From: Candidatus Bathyarchaeota archaeon
GTDB taxonomy: Archaea; Thermoproteota; Bathyarchaeia; 40CM-2-53-6
Reading direction: 5' to 3'
Length of the DNA stretch: 36,986 bases
NCBI GenBank assembly: GCA_005882895.1
Contig: VBBD01000021.1
Coordinates: 1-36,986 of the forward strand
Under the pieces are notes generated by a model. It searched no databases and had not been told where the DNA came from. It saw only the letters and a program-made list of their open reading frames with translations. The position numbers and the translations under genes are program-made. This document shows positions 8,658 through 16,521 of this stretch, in pieces (position 1 is the stretch's first letter; each line of letters begins with the position of its first letter).

Positions 8658-9204
8658 CAAGAAACATCGGGACCAACTCCGCGGGGATAATGAGTGAAAG
8701 TCGGTTGCGGAAACGTCCCATCATTCCCGCGTCAATCTTGTAATTTGATCGCTAGCTCCTGTTCCGGCCGGCTAGGCTTAACAGTTGATCGTTTTCGCGG
8801 GCTATTGTAACTCGGTACCTAGATGGTTGAGGACCTGCCGTTTGATCGGCAAGGCCATTTTCTCGCGGTTCTATTGGAAACGCTTCGACCTTTCACTGAC
8901 TAACTCGCTCCACCTTTTTCTGATCACGGGATGGGACAATTCTGACCCGCCCGCTTGGAAAGGTCTTATCAGAGGCATGATGATTCGAATGCTAGTCGAG
9001 GAAGACTGCGAGAGCTACGACGGGGTTTCGACGGAATGTCCTCAGGCACCCCCCTTCAAAGAAAATTAGGCGGGTCAGAGAACTCTTTCCGGATATATCG
9101 GTAGCTAGCTCGACGCCAACCTAGTAAACGCGCAGAGAAGAGCTGCCCCGTTACGTTTCTCTGGAAAGCGTCTTGAGGGTTGGAAAACATTGCTCGCAAA
9201 GCCT
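8658..9204. other. Gene-poor interval after the glycan locus
   Basis: I see no convincing gene here. An open frame at 8785-9069 on the plus strand (TTG start, 94 residues) has no recognisable motif, no Shine-Dalgarno and an unremarkable composition; it could be a remnant. A TATA-like GATATATC at 9092-9099 may serve the downstream phosphorylase gene. Composition changes here from the A+T-rich glycan genes back to the window's usual level. Confidence 0.4.
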
Positions 9205-9990
9205 ATGACGGGTAGGCATTTTCTCAATCCTATGAGCGAGCGTTTCACACCTCGTGCGGCTGTGGAGTTTTGGGCGTCCCGACATGGCGTTTCAGTCGAC
9301 CAACTCGTTTTGAGTCCCATTGTTGTAGGTTCATGGGACCTCGGGACCGTCAAGTCTCTCGCTAAGACGGTTGGCGCTGAGCCCTCTCCGTCGTGGTGGT
9401 GGCCACGGTTTCCTCTTTACAACGGAGAGGTTGGTGGTAGGATGGTTTCCTTCGTTAGTCTCCCATTGGGAGCGCCTGCTACTGTCATGGTCATGGAGGA
9501 GTTGATTGCGTGCGGGGCGCGGGTCTTCTTGGGATTGGGTTTGGCTGGCAGTATTCAGCCTGAGGCGCCAGTCGGGTCGTGCTTCATTCCGACGTCATGT
9601 ATCAGAGAGGAGGGAACGTCGCCTCATTACTTGTCGAGTGATGAGGGTCTTCGTCCAGCGCCGAGGTTGGTCCGAGCCCTAGAGAAGGCACGTGTGAAGA
9701 AGGGTGTAACCGCGTATACAGGTCCGATCTGGACGACGGACGCCCCCTATAGGGAGATGGTTACAACGATCGAGAGTTATCGATTGCGAGACGTCTTGGG
9801 CGTAGACATGGAAACCTCTGCAATGTACGCCTTGGGCGTGTATCGGAACGTGGAAGTCTGCAACTTCTTAGTAGTGAGCGATGAGCTCTGGAGAGACTGG
9901 AGACCGGCCTTCGGCAGACCAGAGCTAGCCGAGGCTTTGAAGAAAGCAGAGGAGGTTGTACTGGAAGCAGTCACAACACTCCGAACGTGA
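9205..9990 (+). CDS. Nucleoside phosphorylase (PNP/UDP phosphorylase family)
   Basis: The protein has 261 residues from ATG 9205 (TTG 9190 and ATG 9232 are alternatives). It has LGLGLAGSIQP near residue 113, the phosphate-binding glycine region, and VDMETSAMYALG near residue 205, the nucleoside-contacting M-E motif of the PNP_UDP_1 family. SDELWRDWRP follows, where the catalytic Asp is usually found. It should cleave a purine or uridine nucleoside with phosphate to base and ribose-1-phosphate in the cytoplasm; the substrate cannot be told from sequence alone. It stands alone, and a relic of an unrelated exported protein follows its stop codon in the same frame. Confidence 0.85.
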   Translation: MTGRHFLNPMSERFTPRAAVEFWASRHGVSVDQLVLSPIVVGSWDLGTVKSLAKTVGAEPSPSWWWPRFPLYNGEVGGRMVSFVSLPLGAPATVMVMEELIACGARVFLGLGLAGSIQPEAPVGSCFIPTSCIREEGTSPHYLSSDEGLRPAPRLVRALEKARVKKGVTAYTGPIWTTDAPYREMVTTIESYRLRDVLGVDMETSAMYALGVYRNVEVCNFLVVSDELWRDWRPAFGRPELAEALKKAEEVVLEAVTTLRT

Positions 9991-10056
9991 CTGGTTCTCG
10001 ACAATGACCACGGGTGGACGCAAATCCATCCTGTCTATTCCCAGATCATCTCCTAG
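9991..10056 (+). pseudogene. Relic of the C-terminus of an OB-fold-like exported protein
   Basis: Directly after the phosphorylase TGA and in the same frame, 21 codons read LVLDNDHGWTQIHPVYSQII-S and end in TAG. This matches the C-terminus of the partial gene at the start of the window (YVLDADH-NWAEIHPVYSLVI), including the D-x-D-H-W-x-x-I-H-P-V-Y-S pattern. There is no start codon or upstream domain, so it is a fragment left by deletion or recombination. Confidence 0.65.
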
Positions 10057-10445
10057 AACTAGAGACGCGTTCTCTAGGAGCTCTTGATAGGAGTTCCATG
10101 GCGCTCGTCAGGGCAAATCCATTCGCCGATCCCAACCCTAGACATTCTTCGATAACACATCCGGCCGTGAGCCACGCATAGCATTCTGCCGTTAACAACT
10201 TCCGGCAGCTTATGTGCGTGCATCCGTGATTCTCCATTAGAGGGACCTAGCTTTTCAGGTCCTCCCAGGGGAGTCAGGTTTGAAGGGTCTTCCTCGCCCA
10301 TAATCGAAGCGCAGATTTCTAAGACTGCTTGGCGTCCGTTAAGCATTGCTCTTCAAAGGGAAATCTTTCTACATCAAAAGATGTCCGATGAGATCAGCCC
10401 GTATGACAACTCTGGAGAAACAATCCTCGACTGATACTCGACTGA
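10057..10445. other. Non-coding or degraded interval
   Basis: No gene can be supported. Two overlapping minus-strand frames occupy 10046-10346. One, of 90 residues, has a Cys/His-containing stretch reading LCVAHGRMCYRRM, and the other, of 63 residues, has five cysteines. Neither has a ribosome-binding site or a recognised motif. A 7-bp inverted repeat CTCCTAG/CTAGGAG (about 10050-10080) lies just after the preceding relic. Confidence 0.35.
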
Positions 10446-10640
10446 TACCTATGGTTCTCTCTCGGCGACCATCAGATGCCACGGGAAGGACTGATCAAAC
10501 CGGAAGTTCAAAAGAAAGCCATCATCTACCATTTGACACAGAGAGGATAGGACATCGTCCTCATTCTACCAGCGTTCCTCCGCCATAGGCTCAAAGATCG
10601 CAACGAAGAAGGCGGAACGAGCAAGTACGGCCGCCTATAG
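10446..10640 (+). pseudogene. Relic of a winged-helix regulator (HxlR/PadR-like C-terminal half)
   Basis: One frame reads PREGLIKPEVQ, then AIIYHLTQRG, an in-frame TAG at 10548-10550, then DIVLILPAFLRHRLKDRNEE. The order GLI, Y-x-L-T-x-x-G, D-I-V-x-I-L-x-A-F-L is that of the wing and final helix of HxlR/PadR-type DNA-binding proteins. The TAG falls where such proteins usually have Lys, Arg or Gln; one base change from CAG would make it. No N-terminal helix-turn-helix is visible upstream, where the frame is closed by a TGA at 10443-10445. It is therefore a truncated, stop-containing remnant. Confidence 0.4.
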
Positions 10641-10737
10641 CCTAAAGGCTCTGAGCAGTTCCGGCATCCAACATTCAGTGTCCTATCAGCGTGGGAATCC
10701 TGCTTTCTTCCTAAGACTCCTAGCAAGGTTTTAGTCC

Positions 10738-11316
10738 ATGGCTTCACTAGCCCCGACCATGCCTAAATCCAAATCAAAAAAGGCAAAAGCAAAGAAACCG
10801 GCAAAATCCAAGAAAGCACCCATCCCACCAGGATTCCGAACCGTAACACCATACCTCGCTATCAACGGCGCAGCCGCTGCGATTGACTGGTACAAGAAAG
10901 CCTTCGGCGCAAAGGAACTTGCGCGACAAGCCGTCCCAGACGGAAAACTCATGCACGCTCGCATCCGAATCGGTGACTCGATAGTAATGCTATCCGACAC
11001 CTTCCCGGGCGGCACGCAATCCCCAGATGTTCTCGGCAACAGCCCAGTCACACTCCACATCTACATCAACAACGTGGACAAACTATGGCAACAAGCCGTC
11101 GACGCAGGCGCGAAAGTCACCATGCCATTAGACAACATGTTCTGGGGCGAACGTTACGGCCAACTAACCGACCCTTATGGCCACCACTGGTCAGTATCAC
11201 AGCTAGTCAGCATGACCAAGAAAGAGAAAGATGAGAAACAGAAACAGGCCATGGCAATGTTCGCTCGAAACGAGCACCCCGGCCGAACAGAAGAACCGCA
11301 AGTCGTACAAAACTAG
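10738..11316 (+). CDS. VOC-superfamily protein, PhnB-like, with a Lys-rich N-terminal tail
   Basis: The protein has 192 residues (185 if ATG 10759 is used, which gives MPKSKSKKAKAKK). The tail of about 25 residues is almost all Lys, Ala and Ser. The PhnB/glyoxalase-like core follows, with TVTPYLAINGAAAAIDWYKK, HARIRIGDSIVMLSD and a C-terminal FWGERYGQLTDPYGHHWSVS. The core is the beta-alpha-beta-beta-beta VOC fold, usually a dimer binding a metal or small ligand. Family function is varied and the substrate is unknown. The cationic tail could bind nucleic acid or keep the protein soluble; that is inference. A hairpin terminator follows at 11338. Confidence 0.8.
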   Translation: MASLAPTMPKSKSKKAKAKKPAKSKKAPIPPGFRTVTPYLAINGAAAAIDWYKKAFGAKELARQAVPDGKLMHARIRIGDSIVMLSDTFPGGTQSPDVLGNSPVTLHIYINNVDKLWQQAVDAGAKVTMPLDNMFWGERYGQLTDPYGHHWSVSQLVSMTKKEKDEKQKQAMAMFARNEHPGRTEEPQVVQN

Positions 11317-11337
11317 TCCCGACGCTAACCTCAATGG

Positions 11338-11369
11338 GCGAAGCCAACGCTTCGCTCAACCCTGTTTTT
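11338..11369 (+). terminator. Hairpin plus T-run terminator after the PhnB-like gene
   Basis: A perfect 7-bp stem GCGAAGC/GCTTCGC with a CAAC loop (11338-11355) is followed about ten bases later by TTTTT (11365-11369). It lies 22 bases past the stop codon, in the right orientation. Confidence 0.6.
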
Positions 11370-11377
11370 CAATATAC
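11369..11377 (+). promoter_or_regulatory. TATA-like box for the second VOC gene
   Basis: TCAATATAC lies 30-38 bases upstream of the ATG at 11407, the spacing expected for a leaderless or short-leader archaeal transcript. It abuts the T-run of the preceding terminator. Confidence 0.45.
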
Positions 11378-11394
11378 CCAGTCGTGCTAGATAA

Positions 11395-11823
<429 letters not shown>

Positions 11824-11845
11824 TGCGTCTTCTCTCCCATTTCGG

Positions 11846-12307
11846 CTAGAGTTTCTTCTTCAAGAAATAGCCCCTCGTCTCAAATCCCAATTTGTCATAC
11901 AGTTTCTTTGCCCCTATCTCTTCTGCAGGCATTGAAAGCGTAACCGTATCGATCCCCCTCTTGGTGAACGCTTGAAAGAGGGTGTCAAGAAGCTGGGTTC
12001 CGATTCCTCTCCGTCTGTACTTCTCCTCAACCGCCAAAACCTCCACTGATCCGACCTTAGTTGCCTTCCATTTTCTAAGGACCTCATCGGGAACATTCTT
12101 GGATTCACGGCCGCAAACGAAGCCAACTATTCTTCGGTTGAGCTCCGCTACTAGGAAGAAATCAGGCTCGGACGAGCGGAAGCCCTGAATATCCGCTTCT
12201 GTCGGGGTGGAGTCCCATGAAGCATACTTTTGAGAGAGCTGGAGAACGGCGACCCCATCAGTCTCCTCGTATCGTCTAATGGCCGGGCGCACGAACGACT
12301 CCAGCAT
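11846..12307 (-). CDS. GNAT-family N-acetyltransferase
   Basis: The protein has 153 residues. VGSVEVLAVEEKYRRRGIGT near residue 90 contains the acetyl-CoA-binding R-x-x-G-x-G/A signature (motif A), followed by QLLDTLFQAFTKRG. GAKKLYDKLGFETRGYFLKK at the end is motif B, as in RimI-like enzymes. It should transfer an acetyl group from acetyl-CoA to an amine, possibly a protein N-terminus or a small molecule. The start is ATG at 12307. It lies 22 bases downstream of the small membrane protein on the same strand, so the two may be co-transcribed. Confidence 0.85.
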   Translation of the reverse strand: MLESFVRPAIRRYEETDGVAVLQLSQKYASWDSTPTEADIQGFRSSEPDFFLVAELNRRIVGFVCGRESKNVPDEVLRKWKATKVGSVEVLAVEEKYRRRGIGTQLLDTLFQAFTKRGIDTVTLSMPAEEIGAKKLYDKLGFETRGYFLKKKL

Positions 12308-12329
12308 GATATTGCGATTGTGTTGAGAC

Positions 12330-12530
12330 TCACTTGGTCGAGGTAGAACTTCCCGAAGTCTTGCTCACCATTACTGCTTCCGCGATACCCCAGATGATCA
12401 AACCTACCGCGATTAGGTAGTTCAATAACCAAGGAATCATTAGCAGCAAGGCACCAAAAAGGATAGCCAGCAGAGCGGTCCCTAGTCGCGGAATCTGCAA
12501 CGTCCTCTCGATGTCAGAGACTATTCCCAT
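12330..12530 (-). CDS. Small two-helix membrane protein (DUF3096-like)
   Basis: The protein has 66 residues. Two hydrophobic helices are joined by a short turn: LLAILFGALLLMIPWLLNYL and then AVGLIIWGIAEAV. The P-W-L-L-N-Y-L-I pattern in the turn is like that of the small DUF3096 family, whose function is not known. The C-terminus is short and Ser/Thr-rich. The start is ATG at 12530. Confidence 0.65.
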   Translation of the reverse strand: MGIVSDIERTLQIPRLGTALLAILFGALLLMIPWLLNYLIAVGLIIWGIAEAVMVSKTSGSSTSTK

Positions 12531-12655
12531 TGCTCTTCGTTGTTGGACTAATAGACATGCTCCATAAGAGTTGTGGAGTTTGTTGTCAGGCAGCCTTCAA
12601 TGCCTCAAGTAGGGAGAATGGGGCGACTGGACGCTTGAATACTTAAGGAGGGGTA

Positions 12656-12844
12656 GTGGCAACAAAAGTCCTGTTTAAGCTGAGATCCCTAATGCTAGCG
12701 ACTTGTGCGTTTCGAAGAGAGCATGTCCCTAGGGAGAGCTTGGTTCAGATCGAAGCCGCTGGGTACTCTGCAACCGTATGTGAAAACTGCCTCACCCTAT
12801 TGATCGTTCACCGCAGATACCACCATTTGAATTTGAGAAACTGA
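12656..12844 (+). CDS. Possible small Cys-containing protein
   Basis: This frame encodes 62 residues from GTG 12656. A GGAGG lies just upstream with a short spacer, and an A/T-rich box GAATACTTAAG lies just before that, so it has plausible expression signals. The protein is basic at the N-terminus and has a single Cys around residue 17 and a C-x-x-C around residues 42-45 with a nearby His pair, which could bind zinc. It matches no family I recognise and may not be real. Confidence 0.35.
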   Translation: MATKVLFKLRSLMLATCAFRREHVPRESLVQIEAAGYSATVCENCLTLLIVHRRYHHLNLRN

Positions 12845-12974
12845 TCCTGCAGATATCAACCGAATAGGGAACATTGTTCCTCGGAAAGGCCCGTACAGTA
12901 TGGACTAGATCACTGATCGGGAACAAAAAATAATTCTGGGACTTAGGAGAGGGGAGAAGGCGCGATCGTGCCTG

Positions 12975-13274
12975 TTATCGAATCCTGCTCATGGCAGGCT
13001 GGAACATTTGTTCTTGGTCACGCACTGGAGCTGACGATCTGTATGCTCGAAGTCCATTGTTCGCGGTGTCAAAACCAGGCTTGGCTACTGTGTTTAGTTT
13101 GACCCAGTCAGGAATGATCACGGCTCTGATCAATTCCTGTATCGATATGCCTCGGTCTTCTGCTTCTGTTTGTAGGAGTTCGAAACTTTCGTCGCGGAGG
13201 GACAGCATGAATTTTGCCAATTGGACACCTAAAGAGTGGGGACGATTGGCTTCGGATTCCTCGAATATAAACAT
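12975..13274 (-). CDS. Ribbon-helix-helix-like DNA-binding protein
   Basis: The protein has 99 residues. The core KFMLSLRDESFELLQTEAED followed by RGISIQELIRAVIIPDWVKL has the RHH layout: one beta strand with alternating hydrophobic residues, a helix, a turn at RGIS, and a second helix. RHH proteins dimerise and insert the strand into the DNA major groove. The C-terminal 45 residues are polar and probably disordered. The start is ATG at 13274. It is divergent from the PAC2 gene across about 130 bases, where any autoregulatory operator would lie. Confidence 0.7.
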   Translation of the reverse strand: MFIFEESEANRPHSLGVQLAKFMLSLRDESFELLQTEAEDRGISIQELIRAVIIPDWVKLNTVAKPGFDTANNGLRAYRSSAPVRDQEQMFQPAMSRIR

Positions 13275-13402
13275 TCTACGGAGAGAAAGTAGGGATTCTT
13301 TTCACTCAAATCAGTAAAGATGCTGGCATGGGAATGTCTATCAGCCCCCATTGGGGGAACTCCATCAAGGGCTAAGCTAGCTTCGAGGGACATGCTCAGA
13401 TC

Positions 13403-14146
13403 TTGCGAGAACGCATTGACCTTCATCTCAACGAGGCTCCGACACTGAAGACCCCGGTCCTCATTGCCGGCCTCCCTGACAGCGGAAGAGTGGCCAAGAT
13501 CGTTCTCGACCAACTGGTTAAGACGCTAAAGGCAACTCCCCTAGGTTATCTCTATTCAGACTATCTCCCACCTCGCCTCCTCCTAAAGCCCGATGGGACA
13601 GCTGATCTGATGAAACATGAGATATTTTACTGGATCAACAAAGACTCCGGTCCCGATCTCGTCCTTTACACTGGGGACGCGCAACCAATCTTACCTGAAG
13701 GAGCGTTCCGTCTCTCAGAAGCTGTCGTGAAACTCGCTGAGAAACTCGGAGTCGAGACAGTTGTGACAGTTGGCGCCTTCATCACCGGCAAGATCGCTGA
13801 ACATCCACAAGTCTACGGCGCTGCAAGCGAACTAGTCCTTGTCAAGGAACTCGAAGAGTTAGGTGTAAAAATCATAGACAGCGGCGCGGTCACTTGGATG
13901 AACGGTCTTATCCCAGGTCTCGCAAAAGTCCGGAATCTTAAAGGTCTGTTTCTCTCGGGGGAAACATCCGGCTTCATGATTGACCCGCGCGCAGCGATGA
14001 TAATCCTCCGTGTCCTCGTTAAGAAACTTGGATTACAAATTGACATGACGGAACTGGAAGGACAGGCGAAAGAGATTGAAACCGCGCTCAAACAGGGCGG
14101 TGACAAGGAAGCAGAGTCTGCTGGCAGTTCTGAATATATCGGGTGA
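13403..14146 (+). CDS. PAC2-family protein (proteasome assembly chaperone-like)
   Basis: The protein has 247 residues. It contains TPVLIAGLPDSGRVAKIVLD near the N-terminus, PDLVLYTGDAQPILPEGAFR in the middle, VETVVTVGAFITGKIAEHP, and GLFLSGETSGFMIDPRAA followed by a C-terminal helix. This order is that of archaeal PAC2/PbaA-PbaB homologues, which share the fold of eukaryotic proteasome assembly chaperones. A direct role in proteasome assembly is unproved for many archaeal members. The start is TTG at 13403. The stop TGA is followed seven bases later by the DNA methyltransferase start, and the GGTGA at its end doubles as that gene's ribosome-binding site. Confidence 0.85.
   Translation: MRERIDLHLNEAPTLKTPVLIAGLPDSGRVAKIVLDQLVKTLKATPLGYLYSDYLPPRLLLKPDGTADLMKHEIFYWINKDSGPDLVLYTGDAQPILPEGAFRLSEAVVKLAEKLGVETVVTVGAFITGKIAEHPQVYGAASELVLVKELEELGVKIIDSGAVTWMNGLIPGLAKVRNLKGLFLSGETSGFMIDPRAAMIILRVLVKKLGLQIDMTELEGQAKEIETALKQGGDKEAESAGSSEYIG
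14142..14146 (+). promoter_or_regulatory. Shine-Dalgarno GGTGA that supports a CTG start
   Basis: GGTGA matches the archaeal anti-Shine-Dalgarno and overlaps the PAC2 stop codon. It ends seven bases before the CTG at 14154, an ideal spacing. The next standard start, ATG 14205, is about 60 bases away and would cut off a conserved motif. Confidence 0.55.
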
Positions 14147-14153
14147 GTGAAAG

Positions 14154-15020
14154 CTGGTTGAGACGACGGCCGATTACCGAGTAATCATCGGTGACAGCCG
14201 TCGAATGAGAGAACTAGCGGATAGCTCCGTGCATCTAGTCGTCACCTCGCCACCCTACCCGATGGTTGGCATCTGGGACGATTTCTTCCGAGAGGAATCC
14301 GCGCAATCCTACGATGAGATGCACCGGTACCTCTACCAGACCTGGAAAGAGGTGAAGAGAGTCCTAGTTCCCGGCGGAATTGCCTGCGTCAATATTGGCG
14401 ACGCGACCCGGACCAAGGACGGCATATTCCATCTCTATCCAAACCACTCGCGTGTGATAGAGTCTTTCGAGCAACTCGGCCTCGTTACCCTACCCTACGT
14501 TCTCTGGAAGAAGCCCACAACCAAACCCCGCTACAGGGGAAAAGGAGCGTTTCTAGGCTCAGGTTTCCTCCCGCCCAATGCGTACGTGACCCTAGATATG
14601 GAGTATATTCTGATCTTTCGCAAGGGAAGTCTGAGAGCATTCGAGCCTAAGGACCCACAGCGCTACAAGAGCAAGTTCACCAAGAGAGAGCGAGACGAAT
14701 GGTTCTCACAAGTCTGGACCGTCACTGGAGCTAGACAGACGCATCGAGGGTTAGAAAGGCGAGTTGCGGCATTCCCTGAAGAGATTCCACGACGACTAAT
14801 CCGAATGTTCTCCATAGAAAGCGACCTTGTCTTAGACCCTTTTCTTGGATCTGGAACCACTCTCAAGGCCGCGATGGATCTCAGCCGACGTTTCATTGGA
14901 TATGAGAAACTTGAAGATTTTTCGGGGATCATCCGAGAAAGGATGGGCCAGGGATCAGAAAAAATCGTTTTCCAAAAACAGTCTGTTGTGGAACAGGTCA
15001 GTCCCGCATTAGCAGCCTAG
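14154..15020 (+). CDS. DNA methyltransferase, probably N4-cytosine type, with apparent CTG start
   Basis: From CTG 14154 the protein has 288 residues. The N-terminus reads VETTADYRVIIGDSRRM (the usual G-D-S/A lead-in), then VVTSPPYPM at residues 31-36. T-S-P-P-Y is motif IV as found in N4-cytosine methyltransferases, and DPFLGSGTTLKAA near residue 228 is the SAM-binding motif I. The order IV before I is the beta-class arrangement. No restriction enzyme gene is adjacent, so it is an orphan enzyme. No ATG, GTG or TTG lies between the upstream in-frame TGA (14148-14150) and ATG 14205. Starting at ATG 14205 would remove the conserved G-D-S strand. The 3' end overlaps the convergent HAD gene by 23 bases. 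Confidence 0.85.
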   Translation: MVETTADYRVIIGDSRRMRELADSSVHLVVTSPPYPMVGIWDDFFREESAQSYDEMHRYLYQTWKEVKRVLVPGGIACVNIGDATRTKDGIFHLYPNHSRVIESFEQLGLVTLPYVLWKKPTTKPRYRGKGAFLGSGFLPPNAYVTLDMEYILIFRKGSLRAFEPKDPQRYKSKFTKRERDEWFSQVWTVTGARQTHRGLERRVAAFPEEIPRRLIRMFSIESDLVLDPFLGSGTTLKAAMDLSRRFIGYEKLEDFSGIIRERMGQGSEKIVFQKQSVVEQVSPALAA

Positions 15021-15714
15021 CAGCATCACTTAACGATCGAGCGAGGTAGTCTGGATGTCCGCCCTTTGGGCTTCGACGTTTCACAAGTATCATCATCATT
15101 CCAACTCCCTTCGCTCCTTCAATGTCGGTGTTTGGATTGTCGCCGATGTAGACACAATTCCTGGGTTGTAAGCCTAGTCGTTTTGCGACCAGCGTGAAGG
15201 GCCTCCTGCTTGGTTTCACATTAGGCGTGTCCTCGCCCGCAACAACAATGGTTTCCAGATACTTCAGAAATGACTGTTGGCGAATTCTCTTCATTTTCAT
15301 TCCCGGGGTCCCATCTGAGTCGGAGACCATTCCGAGTCTAAACCCTGCCTTCTTCAGTCGATGAATCGTCGACATCGTGTCGGAGAACAGTGGACTTGTT
15401 CCAGCGTACGTCTTCCAGTAGCGGAGAGTTGTCTTGTGAATCCATGGACCTTTCAGGTTAGACAAGCCGAGCTGTTTGAGCAAGGTTTCCCACCAGACAT
15501 CCCTGTTGTAGAGGAATTTTCGGCCGTGCATTTCCAAATCGATGAGCCGGAGTTTCCTGAACATGTTTGCTTCGGAGTAGTGGAATCCTTCTTTCCTCAA
15601 CCGTTTCGCGAAGATGGCTGCGACCACTCTAAGCGCCTGGTGAGCGCCCTTCTTTGACTGGATGAGAGTGTTGTCTAGATCGAAGACGACTCCCCAAATC
15701 TTCCTCTCGGCCAG
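14998..15714 (-). CDS. HAD-superfamily hydrolase, apparent CTG start
   Basis: From CTG 15714 the protein has 238 residues. The N-terminus is AERKIWGVVFDLDNTLIQSK, which contains the catalytic motif I D-x-D-x-T; the nearest standard start, GTG 15627, lies after this motif and would give a dead enzyme. Motif II appears as LGMVSDSDGT and the late acidic motif as CVYIGDNPNTDIEGAKG, with a Lys in VKPSRRPF between. This is a phosphatase or dehalogenase-like enzyme of the subfamily I type with a helical cap; the substrate is unknown. The gene follows the CN hydrolase stop in the same frame with only two codons before the CTG, so translation may be coupled. Confidence 0.85.
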   Translation of the reverse strand: MAERKIWGVVFDLDNTLIQSKKGAHQALRVVAAIFAKRLRKEGFHYSEANMFRKLRLIDLEMHGRKFLYNRDVWWETLLKQLGLSNLKGPWIHKTTLRYWKTYAGTSPLFSDTMSTIHRLKKAGFRLGMVSDSDGTPGMKMKRIRQQSFLKYLETIVVAGEDTPNVKPSRRPFTLVAKRLGLQPRNCVYIGDNPNTDIEGAKGVGMMMILVKRRSPKGGHPDYLARSLSDAARLLMRD

Positions 15715-15720
15715 TATCTC

Positions 15721-16503
15721 TCAATTCCAGACGTATGTTTCTGGCCTACGATCCGCGAACCGTTCTCTACGCAGTCGAGCGTGAAGAGCGAGATCAATAT
15801 CCTCAACGATTATTCCCTCTCGCCGCTCTTTGAACACGTTCATTCTAGGGTGGGATATCTTCATCTTCGGTTCTTCCTTGAGCCTAACAATCATACTGTA
15901 CCCCGTGAACAAGGGCGGAGAGTAGACGTTGGGTGCCACAACCGCTATTCGGTTCTCTAGCGATCGAATCGTGACGTATTGATGCCACGGTTCAACTCCC
16001 TGTCTCACAATCCTTGATGGACACATCAGCAAGTCCGCACCCTTAAGGGTCAGGATTCTCGCGGCCTCTGGGAAATCAACGTCGTAACAAACTAGGACCC
16101 CAATTTTGAACCCGTCAACCGGGAAGACCTTGTAATCGTTTCCAGGACGCGCGATCTTTTTCTCGAAGTGAAACAGATGGATTTTCGGTTGTCGTCCGAT
16201 GACTTCTCCGTCCCGACCAATGACCGGGCTATTAAGATAGATTCGGCCCCTGACACGTTCGTAGAAAACTCCTCCGACAACCACAACACCGTACTCCTCA
16301 GCGACCGATTGGAGTCCCGGAAGCGGGCTCATAGGCGACGGAATCGTCTTCTCAGGCAACCAATGCTCTGGTAAGCAGATAATGTCCGCTTCCTTCTCCG
16401 CTGCCCGCTTTGCCTGCTTGATTGCCCGGAAAATTGTCTCTTTGACGGAGATTGCTATAGGTCTGGTCTGCACTGCTGCCGCTCGAACAATCTTCTTTGA
16501 CGT
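15721..16503 (-). CDS. Carbon-nitrogen hydrolase (nitrilase superfamily), apparent ACG start
   Basis: From ACG 16503 the protein has 260 residues. The Glu-Lys-Cys catalytic triad is visible in order: E in ICLPEHWLPE, K in GRQPKIHLFHFEK, C in IGVLVCYDVDFPEAA. Such enzymes hydrolyse amides, nitriles or carbamoyl groups; the substrate is unknown. The ACG start gives SKKIVRAAAVQTRP, the usual first beta strand ending V-Q. The only standard in-frame start, GTG 16473, removes that strand. A GAGGT-containing stretch at 16513-16518 lies nine bases upstream of the ACG. The gene is in the same frame as CoaBC upstream, separated by its TAG and six codons. Confidence 0.85.
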   Translation of the reverse strand, partial: TSKKIVRAAAVQTRPIAISVKETIFRAIKQAKRAAEKEADIICLPEHWLPEKTIPSPMSPLPGLQSVAEEYGVVVVGGVFYERVRGRIYLNSPVIGRDGEVIGRQPKIHLFHFEKKIARPGNDYKVFPVDGFKIGVLVCYDVDFPEAARILTLKGADLLMCPSRIVRQGVEPWHQYVTIRSLENRIAVVAPNVYSPPLFTGYSMIVRLKEEPKMKISHPRMNVFKERREGIIVEDIDLALHARLRRERFADRRPETYVWN

Positions 16504-16521
16504 TAGGGAGCGACCTCTGGC

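Noticed and set aside
8785-9069. 94-residue protein gene
   Set aside because: TTG start without a ribosome-binding site, no motif, and no protein-like pattern; described only as part of the gap.
10346-10588. 80-residue plus-strand gene
   Set aside because: It overlaps the winged-helix relic in another frame and has low-complexity, non-protein-like composition.
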